Positions 9,346 to 18,374 are shown, counted from the first letter of the stretch. The stretch: DNA of 48,328 nucleotides from Chloroflexota bacterium (GCA_024224665.1 JAAENG010000017.1:1-48328); one strand, 5' to 3'. Notes: generated by a model not told the origin, from the letters alone. A program made the numbers and translations.

Positions 9346-9380
9346 GCCTTATTGGTTTCAATATGACCTTGGATCAGGTG

Positions 9381-10016
9381 TCAAGGTTCAGAGGAATCCA
9401 ACAGGCTTTCGATACGGCCAATCACCATGTCGACCGCGACCTCGTTGTACCCTCCCTCTGGGATGAGGATATCGGCATAGCGTTTGGAGGGTTCGACAAA
9501 TCGGATGTGCATGGGGCGAACGGTGTTTTGGTACTGATCGACGACCGACTCTACGGTACGTCCACGTTGGCTGATGTCACGTTGCAGGCGCCTGATGAAG
9601 CGTATATCTGGATCTGTTTCCACAAAAATCTTGATATTCATCAGATCCCTAAGCGCTTTATCAACGAAGACCAGGATGCCTTCGACCAAAATGACAGACG
9701 AAGGCATTACATGCCGGACGTTGACACTGCGCGTGTGGGTCGTAAAATCGTAGATCGGTACGTCCACAGATTCGCCCTGAACAAGTTTCTGAATATGGGA
9801 GATCAGTAACTCGTTGTCCAGCGAATTGGGGTGGTCGAAATTTAGACGCGCGCGTTCGTAAGTTGGGAGATGTGAGGCATCTTTATAATAGGCGTCGTGG
9901 GGGAGATAGGCGATGCGATCCCATCCCACCGTCTCCAGAATCCGATGAATGACGGTCGTCTTGCCTGAACCACTTCCACCGGCAAGACCCACCACTACAG
10001 GTGTTTCAGAGGGCAT
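9381..10016 (-). CDS. udk: Uridine kinase
   Basis: Walker A VGLAGGSGSGKTTV; HDAYYKD; NFDHPNSLDNELL; YDFTTHTR. Confidence 0.93.
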   Translation of the reverse strand: MPSETPVVVGLAGGSGSGKTTVIHRILETVGWDRIAYLPHDAYYKDASHLPTYERARLNFDHPNSLDNELLISHIQKLVQGESVDVPIYDFTTHTRSVNVRHVMPSSVILVEGILVFVDKALRDLMNIKIFVETDPDIRFIRRLQRDISQRGRTVESVVDQYQNTVRPMHIRFVEPSKRYADILIPEGGYNEVAVDMVIGRIESLLDSSEP

Positions 10017-10021
10017 AGTGG

Positions 10022-11365
10022 TTACAACCCCTCGGTTTGTGGTGTGGCGTCAATCATGTTACCAGCCTTCTCTTGCTCGATATCAGCGATGAGTTCCGCG
10101 GGCGCAGGCCTGGCGCCTTTCTGCCCTTGCCAGCGGATGGCGGTGCCCGTACTGTCGTGAAGGACGCCCAACCGTACGTAGGGAAAGCGCCAACGGAGGA
10201 TCAGGCCGACCAACAGTAAGAATAGTGCCGGAATTAGCAACCACAAGTAAGGTCTGGCACTGATGCTCAACGTAACGGATTGGGTAGGCCTGAAAATTAG
10301 TTCCAGATCGCCGATGGACAGACTGGAATCACCTAGGATGTCGTCTGAGAGCAGTATGGCGTTGGAGGCATCAATTACCTGTATACGGTAGGATTGTGGG
10401 CCGTCGTTGACGATTCTCAACAAAAGGTTGTGGTCTGGAATCGCTATGGCGCGCTCACTACGCTCTTGAGGGAATCGAACGATCAGTTCAGTTGTAAGAT
10501 CGCCACGCTGTTCTATGGCATGCAACGGTAGCTCCTCCCCATCCATCGTAGCTCTGGCAATGAGTGCAGGCCCTACCTGCTGTTCTAGCAAGCGAATCAA
10601 CCCGGTGTTGCCTCCACCCGAACCGGCAAGAATCGATATCTGATTCTCACAGCAGAGGCTGACCATTGTGGCAGAGTCGTCGAGGCTGAGTGTGTCGTCG
10701 CTGAAGGGACTCAATGAAACAGTTTGACCGGGGCTCAGATCGATATCGGCCATTTGCCAACCATATTGCAGATTGAGGAGCAAAGTCAGTCCTATCATTA
10801 AGATGCCTATCTCGATGAGCATAGCGGACCAGGTCAGACGTTGATTGCGATCACCTAGCCAGAGGCCATGATCTTCGTCTGAAGGAGAGGGCTGTGAGGA
10901 TGTGCGATGGAAAGATGCGGCATAGTTTTGCTGCCCATACAGTGGAGGATTTGTGGTGGACTGGCGTATCTCGTAAACGTCGGTTAGCGGCAAAGTCTGG
11001 CTGGGTGCCTGGAGGTGGCGTGTGCACCAGGCCAACCACAGACGGTTGGATAGTCGTATGACGAGAATTGCGGTCGATAATGCCAGCAAAAAGCGTAACG
11101 TGCTAGTTCCTGCCAGATCAAAAAGACTCGATGCATGCAATAGCTCCCCAAAAGGCATTCCTCCTGCGGTGACAGTACTCCAGCTGTCGACAGCCACAGA
11201 GTCACCGGCCATAGCGGTTGGAACTTGGGGTAATAAGAGGTGAGCTAGCAAGAAAAGCAGGATCAACACAGTCAGGACGACAGGCCAGATAGGGTGGCTC
11301 AACGCCTGCCATGCGCGGGTCAGTGCTGTTGAATTGATAGCTGAGGGAGATCGTTCGAATGGCAT
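10022..11365 (-). CDS. Membrane protein, possibly ResB-like cytochrome c biogenesis protein
   Basis: N-terminal TM plus WPVVLTVLILLFLLAHLLLP and C-terminal LELIFRPTQSVTLSISARPYLWLLIPALFLLLVGLILRWRFPYVRL, a ResB-like layout; family call tentative. Confidence 0.45.
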   Translation of the reverse strand: MPFERSPSAINSTALTRAWQALSHPIWPVVLTVLILLFLLAHLLLPQVPTAMAGDSVAVDSWSTVTAGGMPFGELLHASSLFDLAGTSTLRFLLALSTAILVIRLSNRLWLAWCTRHLQAPSQTLPLTDVYEIRQSTTNPPLYGQQNYAASFHRTSSQPSPSDEDHGLWLGDRNQRLTWSAMLIEIGILMIGLTLLLNLQYGWQMADIDLSPGQTVSLSPFSDDTLSLDDSATMVSLCCENQISILAGSGGGNTGLIRLLEQQVGPALIARATMDGEELPLHAIEQRGDLTTELIVRFPQERSERAIAIPDHNLLLRIVNDGPQSYRIQVIDASNAILLSDDILGDSSLSIGDLELIFRPTQSVTLSISARPYLWLLIPALFLLLVGLILRWRFPYVRLGVLHDSTGTAIRWQGQKGARPAPAELIADIEQEKAGNMIDATPQTEGL

Positions 11366-11392
11366 TGCGAGATCAAGGTACTGTTATTCAAT

Positions 11393-11420
11393 AAAAAACC
11401 CCAACCCATAGGGGCCGGGG
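11393..11420 (-). terminator. Intrinsic terminator downstream of tRNA-Thr
   Basis: Minus strand CCCCGGCCC-CTAT-GGGTTGGGG followed by TTTTTT; 9-bp stem including two G-T pairs. Confidence 0.85.
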
Positions 11421-11431
11421 CTGATCACCAG

Positions 11432-11504
11432 AGCCACCCATCGGATTTGAACCGATGACCGACGCATTACGAATGCGTTGCTCTACCGACTGAGCTAGGG
11501 TGGC
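11432..11504 (-). tRNA. tRNA-Thr (anticodon CGT)
   Basis: Minus strand GCCACCC TA GCTC AGTCGGTA GAGC A ACGCA TTCGTAA TGCGT CGGTC ATCGG TTCAAAT CCGAT GGGTGGC T; full cloverleaf by hand. Confidence 0.95.
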
Positions 11505-11586
11505 ATGGGACTGCTGAAATTATAGCAAGGATGGAGATCAGAAGCAAAGTGAACGGGTGGCATTTGTCTCAGAAGTAGAGTGGCGA

Positions 11587-12165
11587 TTACTGTGACATCT
11601 GCACCAGTGCGAGACGTAGGCGTTCCTCGACGCCGCTGGCCTCTTTAGACAAGCTCTGAACGGCTCGTTGAGCTTCGATTACACTGTAGCCCAGGCTGAT
11701 GAGCGCTTCGATAACCTCTGCATCATCATCGCTCATAGGGCTGACCGCCAGGCTTTCGAGATCGCTAATATCGAGTTTATCTTTGAGATGAAAGAGTATC
11801 TTCCTCGCGCTTTTGGCGCCAATACCCGGTACACGGGTCAAAAGGCCAACCTCCTCATTGACTACAGCTGTGCGGATCGTGTCGGGCGGTAAGGTTGCCA
11901 GGATATTGAGAGCCAGGCGAGGGCCAACACCACTGACAGCTGTCAGCATCAAGAAAAGCTGTAGTTCCTCAGACGAGTCAAAGCCAAACAGTGTGATATC
12001 TTGTTCTCGCACGTGCAGGTGTGTGAACAGTGAAAGTGTTTGCCCAAGCGAATAACTGGACAACTGTGTCTGTGGAACGTACACCATGACACCCAAAGCA
12101 CCCACATCTACAATGACATGATCGGCCCCCAAGTATTCGACGCGTCCACGCAAACGACTGATCAT
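11587..12165 (-). CDS. ruvA: Holliday junction branch migration protein RuvA
   Basis: MISRLRGRVEYLGADHVIVDVGALGVMVYVP; LFLMLTAVSGVGPRLALNIL; VPGIGAKSARKI; C-terminal UBA-like segment. Confidence 0.95.
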   Translation of the reverse strand: MISRLRGRVEYLGADHVIVDVGALGVMVYVPQTQLSSYSLGQTLSLFTHLHVREQDITLFGFDSSEELQLFLMLTAVSGVGPRLALNILATLPPDTIRTAVVNEEVGLLTRVPGIGAKSARKILFHLKDKLDISDLESLAVSPMSDDDAEVIEALISLGYSVIEAQRAVQSLSKEASGVEERLRLALVQMSQ

Positions 12166-12890
12166 TGCGCGCCCGGAGCCCTTAATCGCTGGAATCGATA
12201 GCCCACGCCTCGGAGAGTGAGGATATATCGAGGATCGGATGGATCTTCTTCGATTTTCGAACGAAGACGCCGAATTCCCACTTCAACTAGATTGGTAGAT
12301 CCCTCGAATTCGTACCCCCATACCTCACGAAATAGCTCCTCTTTGCCTATCGGCTGATCAATATGCATCATCATATAGCGTAAGAGTTCGAATTCAATGG
12401 GTGTGACTTGGCACTTGTTGCCGCGCACGGTGACATAACGAAACTCGACATCCAGTTCGACATCTCCATTCCGCAGAAGTTTTTCAGCGGGATCAGGTTG
12501 AGTCATCCATTCTACCCGTCGCAATATGGCCTCAACTCGCGCTGCGACTTCACGGAATGTAAAAGGTTTGGTGATGTAATCGTCTGCTCCCAACTGGAAT
12601 CCTTTGACGATATCGTCTCCCGAACCTAAAGCAGTCAAAAAGACCACCGGGACAGCTGAAGATTTTCGGATTTCTTCGAGAACGGCGAAACCATTGACCC
12701 TCGGCATCATGATATCTAGAACGACCATGTCGAAGGGCGATTCGTTCCTGAATGCATCAAGAGCCGCTTCACCATCGGCCACTACGACGACGTCATAGTC
12801 GATTGCTCTCAGACTCAACTCCATCAGATTTCGTAGAGGTGCTTCATCCTCTGCAATAAGGATGCGTGCCTTTAATGGGGGCTCATACAT
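12162..12890 (-). CDS. OmpR/PhoB-family response regulator
   Basis: RILIAEDEAPLRNLMELSL, MVVLDIMMPRVNGF, VVFLTALG, ADDYITKPF receiver motifs; winged-helix C-terminus VTPIEFELLRYMM...IRRLRSKIEEDPSDPRYILTLRGVGYRF. ORF extends to 13001 but MYEPPLKARILIAEDE (12890) is the likelier start. Confidence 0.92.
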   Translation of the reverse strand: MYEPPLKARILIAEDEAPLRNLMELSLRAIDYDVVVVADGEAALDAFRNESPFDMVVLDIMMPRVNGFAVLEEIRKSSAVPVVFLTALGSGDDIVKGFQLGADDYITKPFTFREVAARVEAILRRVEWMTQPDPAEKLLRNGDVELDVEFRYVTVRGNKCQVTPIEFELLRYMMMHIDQPIGKEELFREVWGYEFEGSTNLVEVGIRRLRSKIEEDPSDPRYILTLRGVGYRFQRLRAPGAQ

Positions 12891-13017
12891 CGATCGGGTA
12901 TCTCCAACGTCGCTCTTTCTTGAATGGACTACCAACATCATCTCCAATGAATGTATCATTTGGCTCAATGCTTCTGCCTGCCATCTCTGCGACAGTTTCA
13001 AATATACCGTTGCTGGC

Positions 13018-13527
13018 TCAAGGGTGTTGAAAAAGTGTATTCAATCGGAAAGAATGAAGCAGACAAATGGCCACGGCCAAAGCATCGGCGGCATCATCAG
13101 GTTTTGGGATAGACTCCAGTCCTAATAGCAGCCGCACCATTTCCTGAATTTGTCGTTTATCAGCACTGCCGTAACCGGCTACAGCTTGTTTGACCTGTGC
13201 AGGTTTGTAATGATACAACGGCAATCCGCGCTGGGCTATCGTTAGCAACACAACACCTCGCGCATGACCAACACTGAGCGCCGTACGAGCATTCTTGGAG
13301 AAGAAAAGCTCCTCGACTCCGGCGGCTTGATAATGATATCGATTCAGTATATCGTTTAGCTGGTCATAAATGGTAACGAGTCGAGTCTCGAGGTTGGTGT
13401 TTGCGGATGTGCGAATTACACCATAATCCAGTGCAAACAGATTGCCTTCACGTTCGCTGACAATGCCGTAACCGGTGATGGCCGTACCAGGATCGATACC
13501 TAGGAATACCGGTGTTGCTGAACTCAC
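13018..13527 (-). CDS. ruvC: Crossover junction endodeoxyribonuclease RuvC
   Basis: FLGIDPGTAITGYGIV; VEELFFSKNARTALSVGHARGVVLL; KQAVAGYGSADKRQIQEMV; DDAADALAVAIC. Confidence 0.95.
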   Translation of the reverse strand: MSSATPVFLGIDPGTAITGYGIVSEREGNLFALDYGVIRTSANTNLETRLVTIYDQLNDILNRYHYQAAGVEELFFSKNARTALSVGHARGVVLLTIAQRGLPLYHYKPAQVKQAVAGYGSADKRQIQEMVRLLLGLESIPKPDDAADALAVAICLLHSFRLNTLFQHP

Positions 13528-14279
13528 GCAATATCCAGTTCTATGAGGAGTTCGTCGCTTAAGGCCAAGTTGGAATAGACATCCTGTACATCGTCGAGTT
13601 CTTCGAGTCGTTCCAACAGGTTCATGACCTTGATGGCATCTTGTGTTGGCAACGCCACCTCGCTTTGAGGCACCATGGTCAGTTCGGCCGAAACTACTTC
13701 GATATCTGAGGCGCTAAGGTTGTCGCGCACGCTGGCAAGATCTGCGGCCTCAGTGATAATCCCGGCTGTGTGATCATCACTTAAATCAACATCTTCCGCT
13801 CCGGCATCGACTGCAATCAGAAAGACATCCTCTTCGTCCAGGTCCTCTGTCTTGACAATAATCTGTCCTTTTCGGTCGAATTGCCATGCGACCGCACCAG
13901 AGCCGGCCAGATTGCCACCGGCTTTTGTAAAAACATGGCGTAACTCGGCAACAGTGCGATTACGATTACCGGTCATAACATCGACCATGACGGCGATACC
14001 ATTGTTTGCATAGCCCTCGTAGGTAATCTCCTCGAGATCAACACCTTTTTCGGTGCCTGCACCACGCCCGATCGCTCTCTCGATATTGTCTTTGGGCATA
14101 TTTGCGGCTTTTGCTTTATCTAATACCAATCGCAAACGGATGTTCATGTCAGGGTCAGGGCCACCCGCCCTTGCCGCAACTTGTAACTCGCGCGCGATTT
14201 TTGTAAAAACCTTGCCGCGTTGAATGTCTACTGCGGATTTCCGCCGTTTTATGTTAGCCCATTTGCTATGTCCTGACAT
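13524..14279 (-). CDS. YebC/PmpR family regulator
   Basis: MSGHSKWANIKRRKSAVDIQRGKVFTKIARELQVAAR...NIERAIGRGAG. Confidence 0.96.
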   Translation of the reverse strand: MSGHSKWANIKRRKSAVDIQRGKVFTKIARELQVAARAGGPDPDMNIRLRLVLDKAKAANMPKDNIERAIGRGAGTEKGVDLEEITYEGYANNGIAVMVDVMTGNRNRTVAELRHVFTKAGGNLAGSGAVAWQFDRKGQIIVKTEDLDEEDVFLIAVDAGAEDVDLSDDHTAGIITEAADLASVRDNLSASDIEVVSAELTMVPQSEVALPTQDAIKVMNLLERLEELDDVQDVYSNLALSDELLIELDIA

Positions 14280-14347
14280 TGACGACTCCAGAAGTAAGGT
14301 ATTTTTTCCGGGAACGAGTCAGTCGCTCGTTCCATCGGTTGAGTAGC

Positions 14348-14353
14348 ATTATA
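14348..14353 (-). promoter_or_regulatory. Putative -10 element for yebC
   Basis: Minus strand TGATATAATGC (TATAAT) upstream of the yebC start; weak -35. Confidence 0.4.
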
Positions 14354-14389
14354 TCATATTCATGCTCTTAATTGCAGAACGACATCCAG

Positions 14390-16042
14390 CTAGCTATCCG
14401 TTTCAAGAAGGGAAGTATCTATGCCTTTGAGTTCAGGCCGGCTTTCTTTTCTTTCGATCACTGCCGTGATGTATGCTGCGAACAGAGGGTGAGCCGCAGC
14501 GGGTCGGGACTTGAATTCAGGATGGAATTGACTGCCCAACATAAAGGGATGATCGGCCAATTCTACGATTTCGACGAGATGGGCATCTGGGCTCAAACCA
14601 CTGTAGATTAAGCCCGCATTGCCGAGAATTTGACGGTAAGTGTTGTTGAATTCCCAGCGATGACGATGCCGCTCTTCGACCTGATCGGTCTGATAGGCTT
14701 GTTTTGCCCGTGTACCCGGCTGCAACTGGCAAGGATAAAGTCCCAAGCGCATGGTGCCACCCTTTTCTACGATGTCACGCTGGTCGGCCATAAGGTCGAT
14801 GACCGGGTAGCGCGTACGCTGGTCGAATTCAGTGCTGTTGGGTTCGTCAGAGCCATAAACCAGTCTGGCCAGTTCGATACACATGACCTGCATGCCCAAA
14901 CAGAGGCCCAGGTAGGGTAATTTGTGTTGCCGCGCATATCCTGCAGCGATGATCTTTCCCTCGATACCACGATACCCAAATCCACCCGGCACGATGATGC
15001 CATGCACCCTGTCCAGTCGTTCTTTATCGCGCCCACGCTCGAGGTCTTCAGAGTTAATCCACTCGATATCTATACTATGGTCTCTATCTAGACCGGCATG
15101 AAAGAGAGCCTCGCGCACGCTCATGTAGGCGTCCTGCAATGCCACATATTTGCCGACGAGCCCCACGCGTACGGTCGGTTTGGGTTTATGAATGCGTTCG
15201 ACCAGTTCTATCCACGGCTTAAGATCGGGAGGTGACGTCTCTAGATTCAATCGTTCGACCAGAAAATCGCCCAATCCTGCTTCTTCTAAGGTAAGGGGTA
15301 CATCATAGATGCTCTTGGCCGTGACCAGCGGAATCACCGCCCGTGGCTCGACATCGCAGAATAGCGCGATCTTGTCCCGTACTGCGTCGTCAACAGGGTG
15401 ATCTGAGCGGCAACAGATTACATCAGGCTGGATACCGATGCCGCGTAGTTCGCGCACACTATGCTGCGTCGGTTTGGTCTTAAGCTCATCGGTGGCCCCC
15501 AGATGAGACAAAAGCGTGAGATGGATGTAGACTGTGTTCTCTCTGCCGGCATCTTTCCGCATCTGTCGTAATGCTTCCAGGAAGGGCAATCCTTCGATAT
15601 CACCGACTGTGCCGCCTACTTCGATCAAGACAACCTCGGCATTGGTCTCACGCACGACCATACCTATGCGCCTTTTGATCTCGTTGGTGACATGTGGGAT
15701 CACCTGAATCGTGCCACCCAAGTAGTCACCACGTCGTTCACGGCCAATCACCTCGGCGTAGATCTGACCGCTGGTCACATTGCTGGACTGGGTGACATTG
15801 ACACTTGTGAATCGCTCGTAATGGCCGAGATCAAGGTCGGTTTCGGCGCCGTCGTCCGTAACAAAGACCTCGCCATGTTGGTACGGGCTCATGGTGCCTG
15901 GGTCCACGTTGAGGTAGGGGTCCAGTTTTTGACCCGCCACGGCGATGCCGCGGCTACGCAATAAACGTCCGATAGCGGCGGCTGTTACGCCCTTCCCCAA
16001 CCCACTGACGACACCGCCGGTTACGAAGATGTATTTGGTCAT
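14390..16042 (-). CDS. pyrG: CTP synthase
   Basis: MTKYIFVTGGVVSGLGKGVTAAAIGRLLRSRG start (ORF extends to 16072); GTMSPYQHGEVFVTDDGAETDLDLGHYERF; amidotransferase YLGLCLGMQ and HPEFKSRP. Confidence 0.97.
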   Translation of the reverse strand: MTKYIFVTGGVVSGLGKGVTAAAIGRLLRSRGIAVAGQKLDPYLNVDPGTMSPYQHGEVFVTDDGAETDLDLGHYERFTSVNVTQSSNVTSGQIYAEVIGRERRGDYLGGTIQVIPHVTNEIKRRIGMVVRETNAEVVLIEVGGTVGDIEGLPFLEALRQMRKDAGRENTVYIHLTLLSHLGATDELKTKPTQHSVRELRGIGIQPDVICCRSDHPVDDAVRDKIALFCDVEPRAVIPLVTAKSIYDVPLTLEEAGLGDFLVERLNLETSPPDLKPWIELVERIHKPKPTVRVGLVGKYVALQDAYMSVREALFHAGLDRDHSIDIEWINSEDLERGRDKERLDRVHGIIVPGGFGYRGIEGKIIAAGYARQHKLPYLGLCLGMQVMCIELARLVYGSDEPNSTEFDQRTRYPVIDLMADQRDIVEKGGTMRLGLYPCQLQPGTRAKQAYQTDQVEERHRHRWEFNNTYRQILGNAGLIYSGLSPDAHLVEIVELADHPFMLGSQFHPEFKSRPAAAHPLFAAYITAVIERKESRPELKGIDTSLLETDS

Positions 16043-16050
16043 GCTTGCTG

Positions 16051-16092
16051 CCTCTCTAAAAAGAAGAGACACGGAGATGGCTCTCCGTGTCT
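16051..16092 (-). terminator. Terminator-like hairpin in the pyrG 5' leader (candidate attenuator)
   Basis: Minus strand AGACACGGAG-AGCCAT-CTCCGTGTCT (perfect 10-bp stem) followed by CTTCTTTTT, ending just upstream of the pyrG start. Confidence 0.8.
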
Positions 16093-16190
16093 GGGATAGC
16101 TGGAGGATAAAACTGCCCGAGTTGAGCAGGATGTTGGGGGTTGCGATAAATGGCGATGCAACGAAGGTACCTGTTCGAAAAAGCTAGGGG

Positions 16191-16220
16191 ATGATAGCAT
16201 GTCCTGTAGTAGTGTGTCAA
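16191..16220 (-). promoter_or_regulatory. Putative sigma70-type pyrG promoter
   Basis: Minus strand TTGACA (16215-16220), 18-bp spacer, TATCAT (16191-16196) with extended -10 TGC. Confidence 0.7.
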
Positions 16221-16293
16221 TCGAGTTAGCGAGTGCCGCAACCTCATACTCATGTTGCGGCGCTGCGCCAATCTGATTGGTGCGGTACGGATA

Positions 16294-16326
16294 ACAAAAT
16301 AGACCCCGCACCTGAGCGCAGGGTCT
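16294..16326 (-). terminator. Intrinsic terminator after the PspC-domain gene
   Basis: Minus strand AGACCCTGCGC-TCAGGT-GCGGGGTCT followed by ATTTTGTT. Confidence 0.75.
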
Positions 16327-16377
16327 ATACGTTGGATCGTAAATCGAGAGGGACTAGTTTCTGGAAGGAGAAGCTTG

Positions 16378-17208
16378 TTAAGCCACTGGATCGAGAATTT
16401 CGCCCTCGACCGCTTCGATTTCCGTATGCTGATCTTCTGGCAAGACGATGGCCAGAAGAACGTAAAGGATGACGCCGGTACCCATGCTGCCGATGCTGAA
16501 CAGCGCCCACAAGATGCGAACGATGGCCGGGTCGATGTTGAGTGTTCGGGCCAGACCGCCGCAGACGCCAAGTAAGATTCGATCATCTGAAGTGCGTTTG
16601 AAGGGAATGCGTTGGCGTGTGTCCTTTATACTCTGTTTCACGGTTTCGCTGTCAGGAACACGATCTCGTACATCTTGAGACATTTTATCGTCACCCTTCA
16701 GGTTACGCAGGATCAAGACACCGCCACCGATCAATACCGCAGGCCAGAAAAGAACGCTCAATACGCCCCAAACGCCATTCCACAGACTGGGGAGGATGCC
16801 GGTGTTAGACAGCAGCCAGAGGGCGCCAAGACCGATCAGAACCCAGGCTACCCAGCCCATGTTCTCCGAGCCGATATTGATCGCTGCCGGTTCTTGTTGC
16901 CCTTCCTTCATGGTACCCACCGGGAGTACCAGCCATAGCAAGCCATAAGCGAGGATAGCTGCACCGCTGGTTGCCAGGGCCGCCAGAATCCAGAGAATAC
17001 GGATCAAGACGGGATCGATGTCGAAGTAGTCACCAATGCCGCCACAGACGCCGGCCAGACGTTTATCGGAAGGATGCCTGAAAAGCGTTCGCCGCTTGGT
17101 ATGTGTTTTTGTCCCTGAGTTGCTATTCGTCTGTTCTGGCGCAACGACTTGAATTTCAGACGCTGTATCTGAGGGATCAGTAGGGGTATGTAAAGTTTCA
17201 GTTGCCAT
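16378..17208 (-). CDS. PspC-domain protein with two PspC modules
   Basis: RLAGVCGGIGDYFDIDPVLIRILWILAAL...YGLLWLVLPVG and ILLGVCGGLARTLNIDPAIVRILWALFSI...VLLAIVLPED. Confidence 0.9.
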   Translation of the reverse strand: MATETLHTPTDPSDTASEIQVVAPEQTNSNSGTKTHTKRRTLFRHPSDKRLAGVCGGIGDYFDIDPVLIRILWILAALATSGAAILAYGLLWLVLPVGTMKEGQQEPAAINIGSENMGWVAWVLIGLGALWLLSNTGILPSLWNGVWGVLSVLFWPAVLIGGGVLILRNLKGDDKMSQDVRDRVPDSETVKQSIKDTRQRIPFKRTSDDRILLGVCGGLARTLNIDPAIVRILWALFSIGSMGTGVILYVLLAIVLPEDQHTEIEAVEGEILDPVA

Positions 17209-17468
17209 GTGACCTCCAAAAAAGTGGCCGTGACTATTGATCGGCCAGTATGATTTTTCCTATCTTTCATACAACTATACGCAAGATATCAGGTTAGGGT
17301 CGCGCGGCACTTTGGGCTTCGCGTGACGATTTGAGGCGAAGCTTCGCTACATGGTTACGCGAGTGCCATGATAGCACGCCGAGTGTTTTTGCCCTACGCT
17401 GCGGACGAACGTTACAATCTAACTCAACCCCATTCCTCCTTGCTGGTAGCGACCGCTCTTAATATAAA

Positions 17469-18275
17469 ATGACGCACCTTGTTGACGAACGCCGAACGGC
17501 ATCCCCCATCATTACCCTGACCACAGATTTTGGCCAAAGCGATGCCTATGTAGCGAGCATGAAAGGCGTCATATTAGGCGTGTTGCCCCGAGCCCAGATC
17601 GTCGATATCACGCATGAGATCGTCCCGCAGAATATCATGCAGGCCCTGTATGTCCTGAGCAGGGCGTCGCCCTTCTTTCCGAGTCATACCGTTCATGTCG
17701 CGGTCGTAGACCCAGACGTGGGAACTGATCGGCGTCCAATTGGCGTCTTTACTGATAGCGCTTGTTATATCGGGCCCGATAACGGTATTTTTACCCATGT
17801 CTATGATCACGAGAATGTCAAAGAAGTTCGGTTATTGTCAGACCCGGCATACCATCTGCCAGTTGTGAGCAACACGTTCCATGGTCGAGATATCTTCGCA
17901 GCGGTTGCTGCCCATGTTGCATCTGGCGTGTCCCCCCATCACCTGGGGCCAGAGGTGCCTGATCCAGTCCGCATGGACCTGCCAGAACCCAAACAACTTG
18001 CTGACGGCTCTATCTCAGGTCAGATCCTGTACGCCGATCATTTCGGAAACCTCGTCAGTAACATTCCTGACAGCTGGCTAATGAATAGAGAGGATTGGCG
18101 ATTTAAGATTGGAGGTGTTTCCATTTCAGAGTTTCATCATGCGTACGGTAATGTTATGCCTGGACAACTCGTCGTTCTGACAGGCAGCAGCGGTCTGATC
18201 GAAGTGGCCGTTCGCAACGGCAATGCCGCCGATCAACTCAATGTCTTGCCAGGTGACCCGCTGAAGATCGAGTAA
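17469..18275 (+). CDS. SAM hydrolase/SAM hydroxide adenosyltransferase (DUF62)
   Basis: ITLTTDFGQSDAYVASMKGVILGVLPRAQIVDITHEI; VAVVDPDVGTDRRPI; NTFHGRDIFAAVAAHVASG; DHFGNLVSN. Confidence 0.93.
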   Translation: MTHLVDERRTASPIITLTTDFGQSDAYVASMKGVILGVLPRAQIVDITHEIVPQNIMQALYVLSRASPFFPSHTVHVAVVDPDVGTDRRPIGVFTDSACYIGPDNGIFTHVYDHENVKEVRLLSDPAYHLPVVSNTFHGRDIFAAVAAHVASGVSPHHLGPEVPDPVRMDLPEPKQLADGSISGQILYADHFGNLVSNIPDSWLMNREDWRFKIGGVSISEFHHAYGNVMPGQLVVLTGSSGLIEVAVRNGNAADQLNVLPGDPLKIE

Positions 18276-18314
18276 TCTCAGTAGATCCAAATTCCACATC
18301 AGATGCTTCTCCAT
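18276..18314. repeat. Solo left end of MITE-like family B
   Basis: tctcagtagatccaaattccacatcagatgcttctccat matches 30429-30467 at 38 of 39 positions (counted by eye). Confidence 0.85.
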
Positions 18315-18374
18315 TTAATCCCGGCCGGTTTCATATGAACCGCTTAACCCCAATCATCCCAAAATAATCCTATC

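Noticed and set aside
9210-9809. 199-aa + strand ORF overlapping udk
   Set aside because: Mostly antisense to udk (uridine kinase); the first part is repeat family C sequence
17336-17347. Palindrome GCGAAGCTTCGC
   Set aside because: Single 12-bp palindrome with no repeat, promoter or terminator context; could be chance
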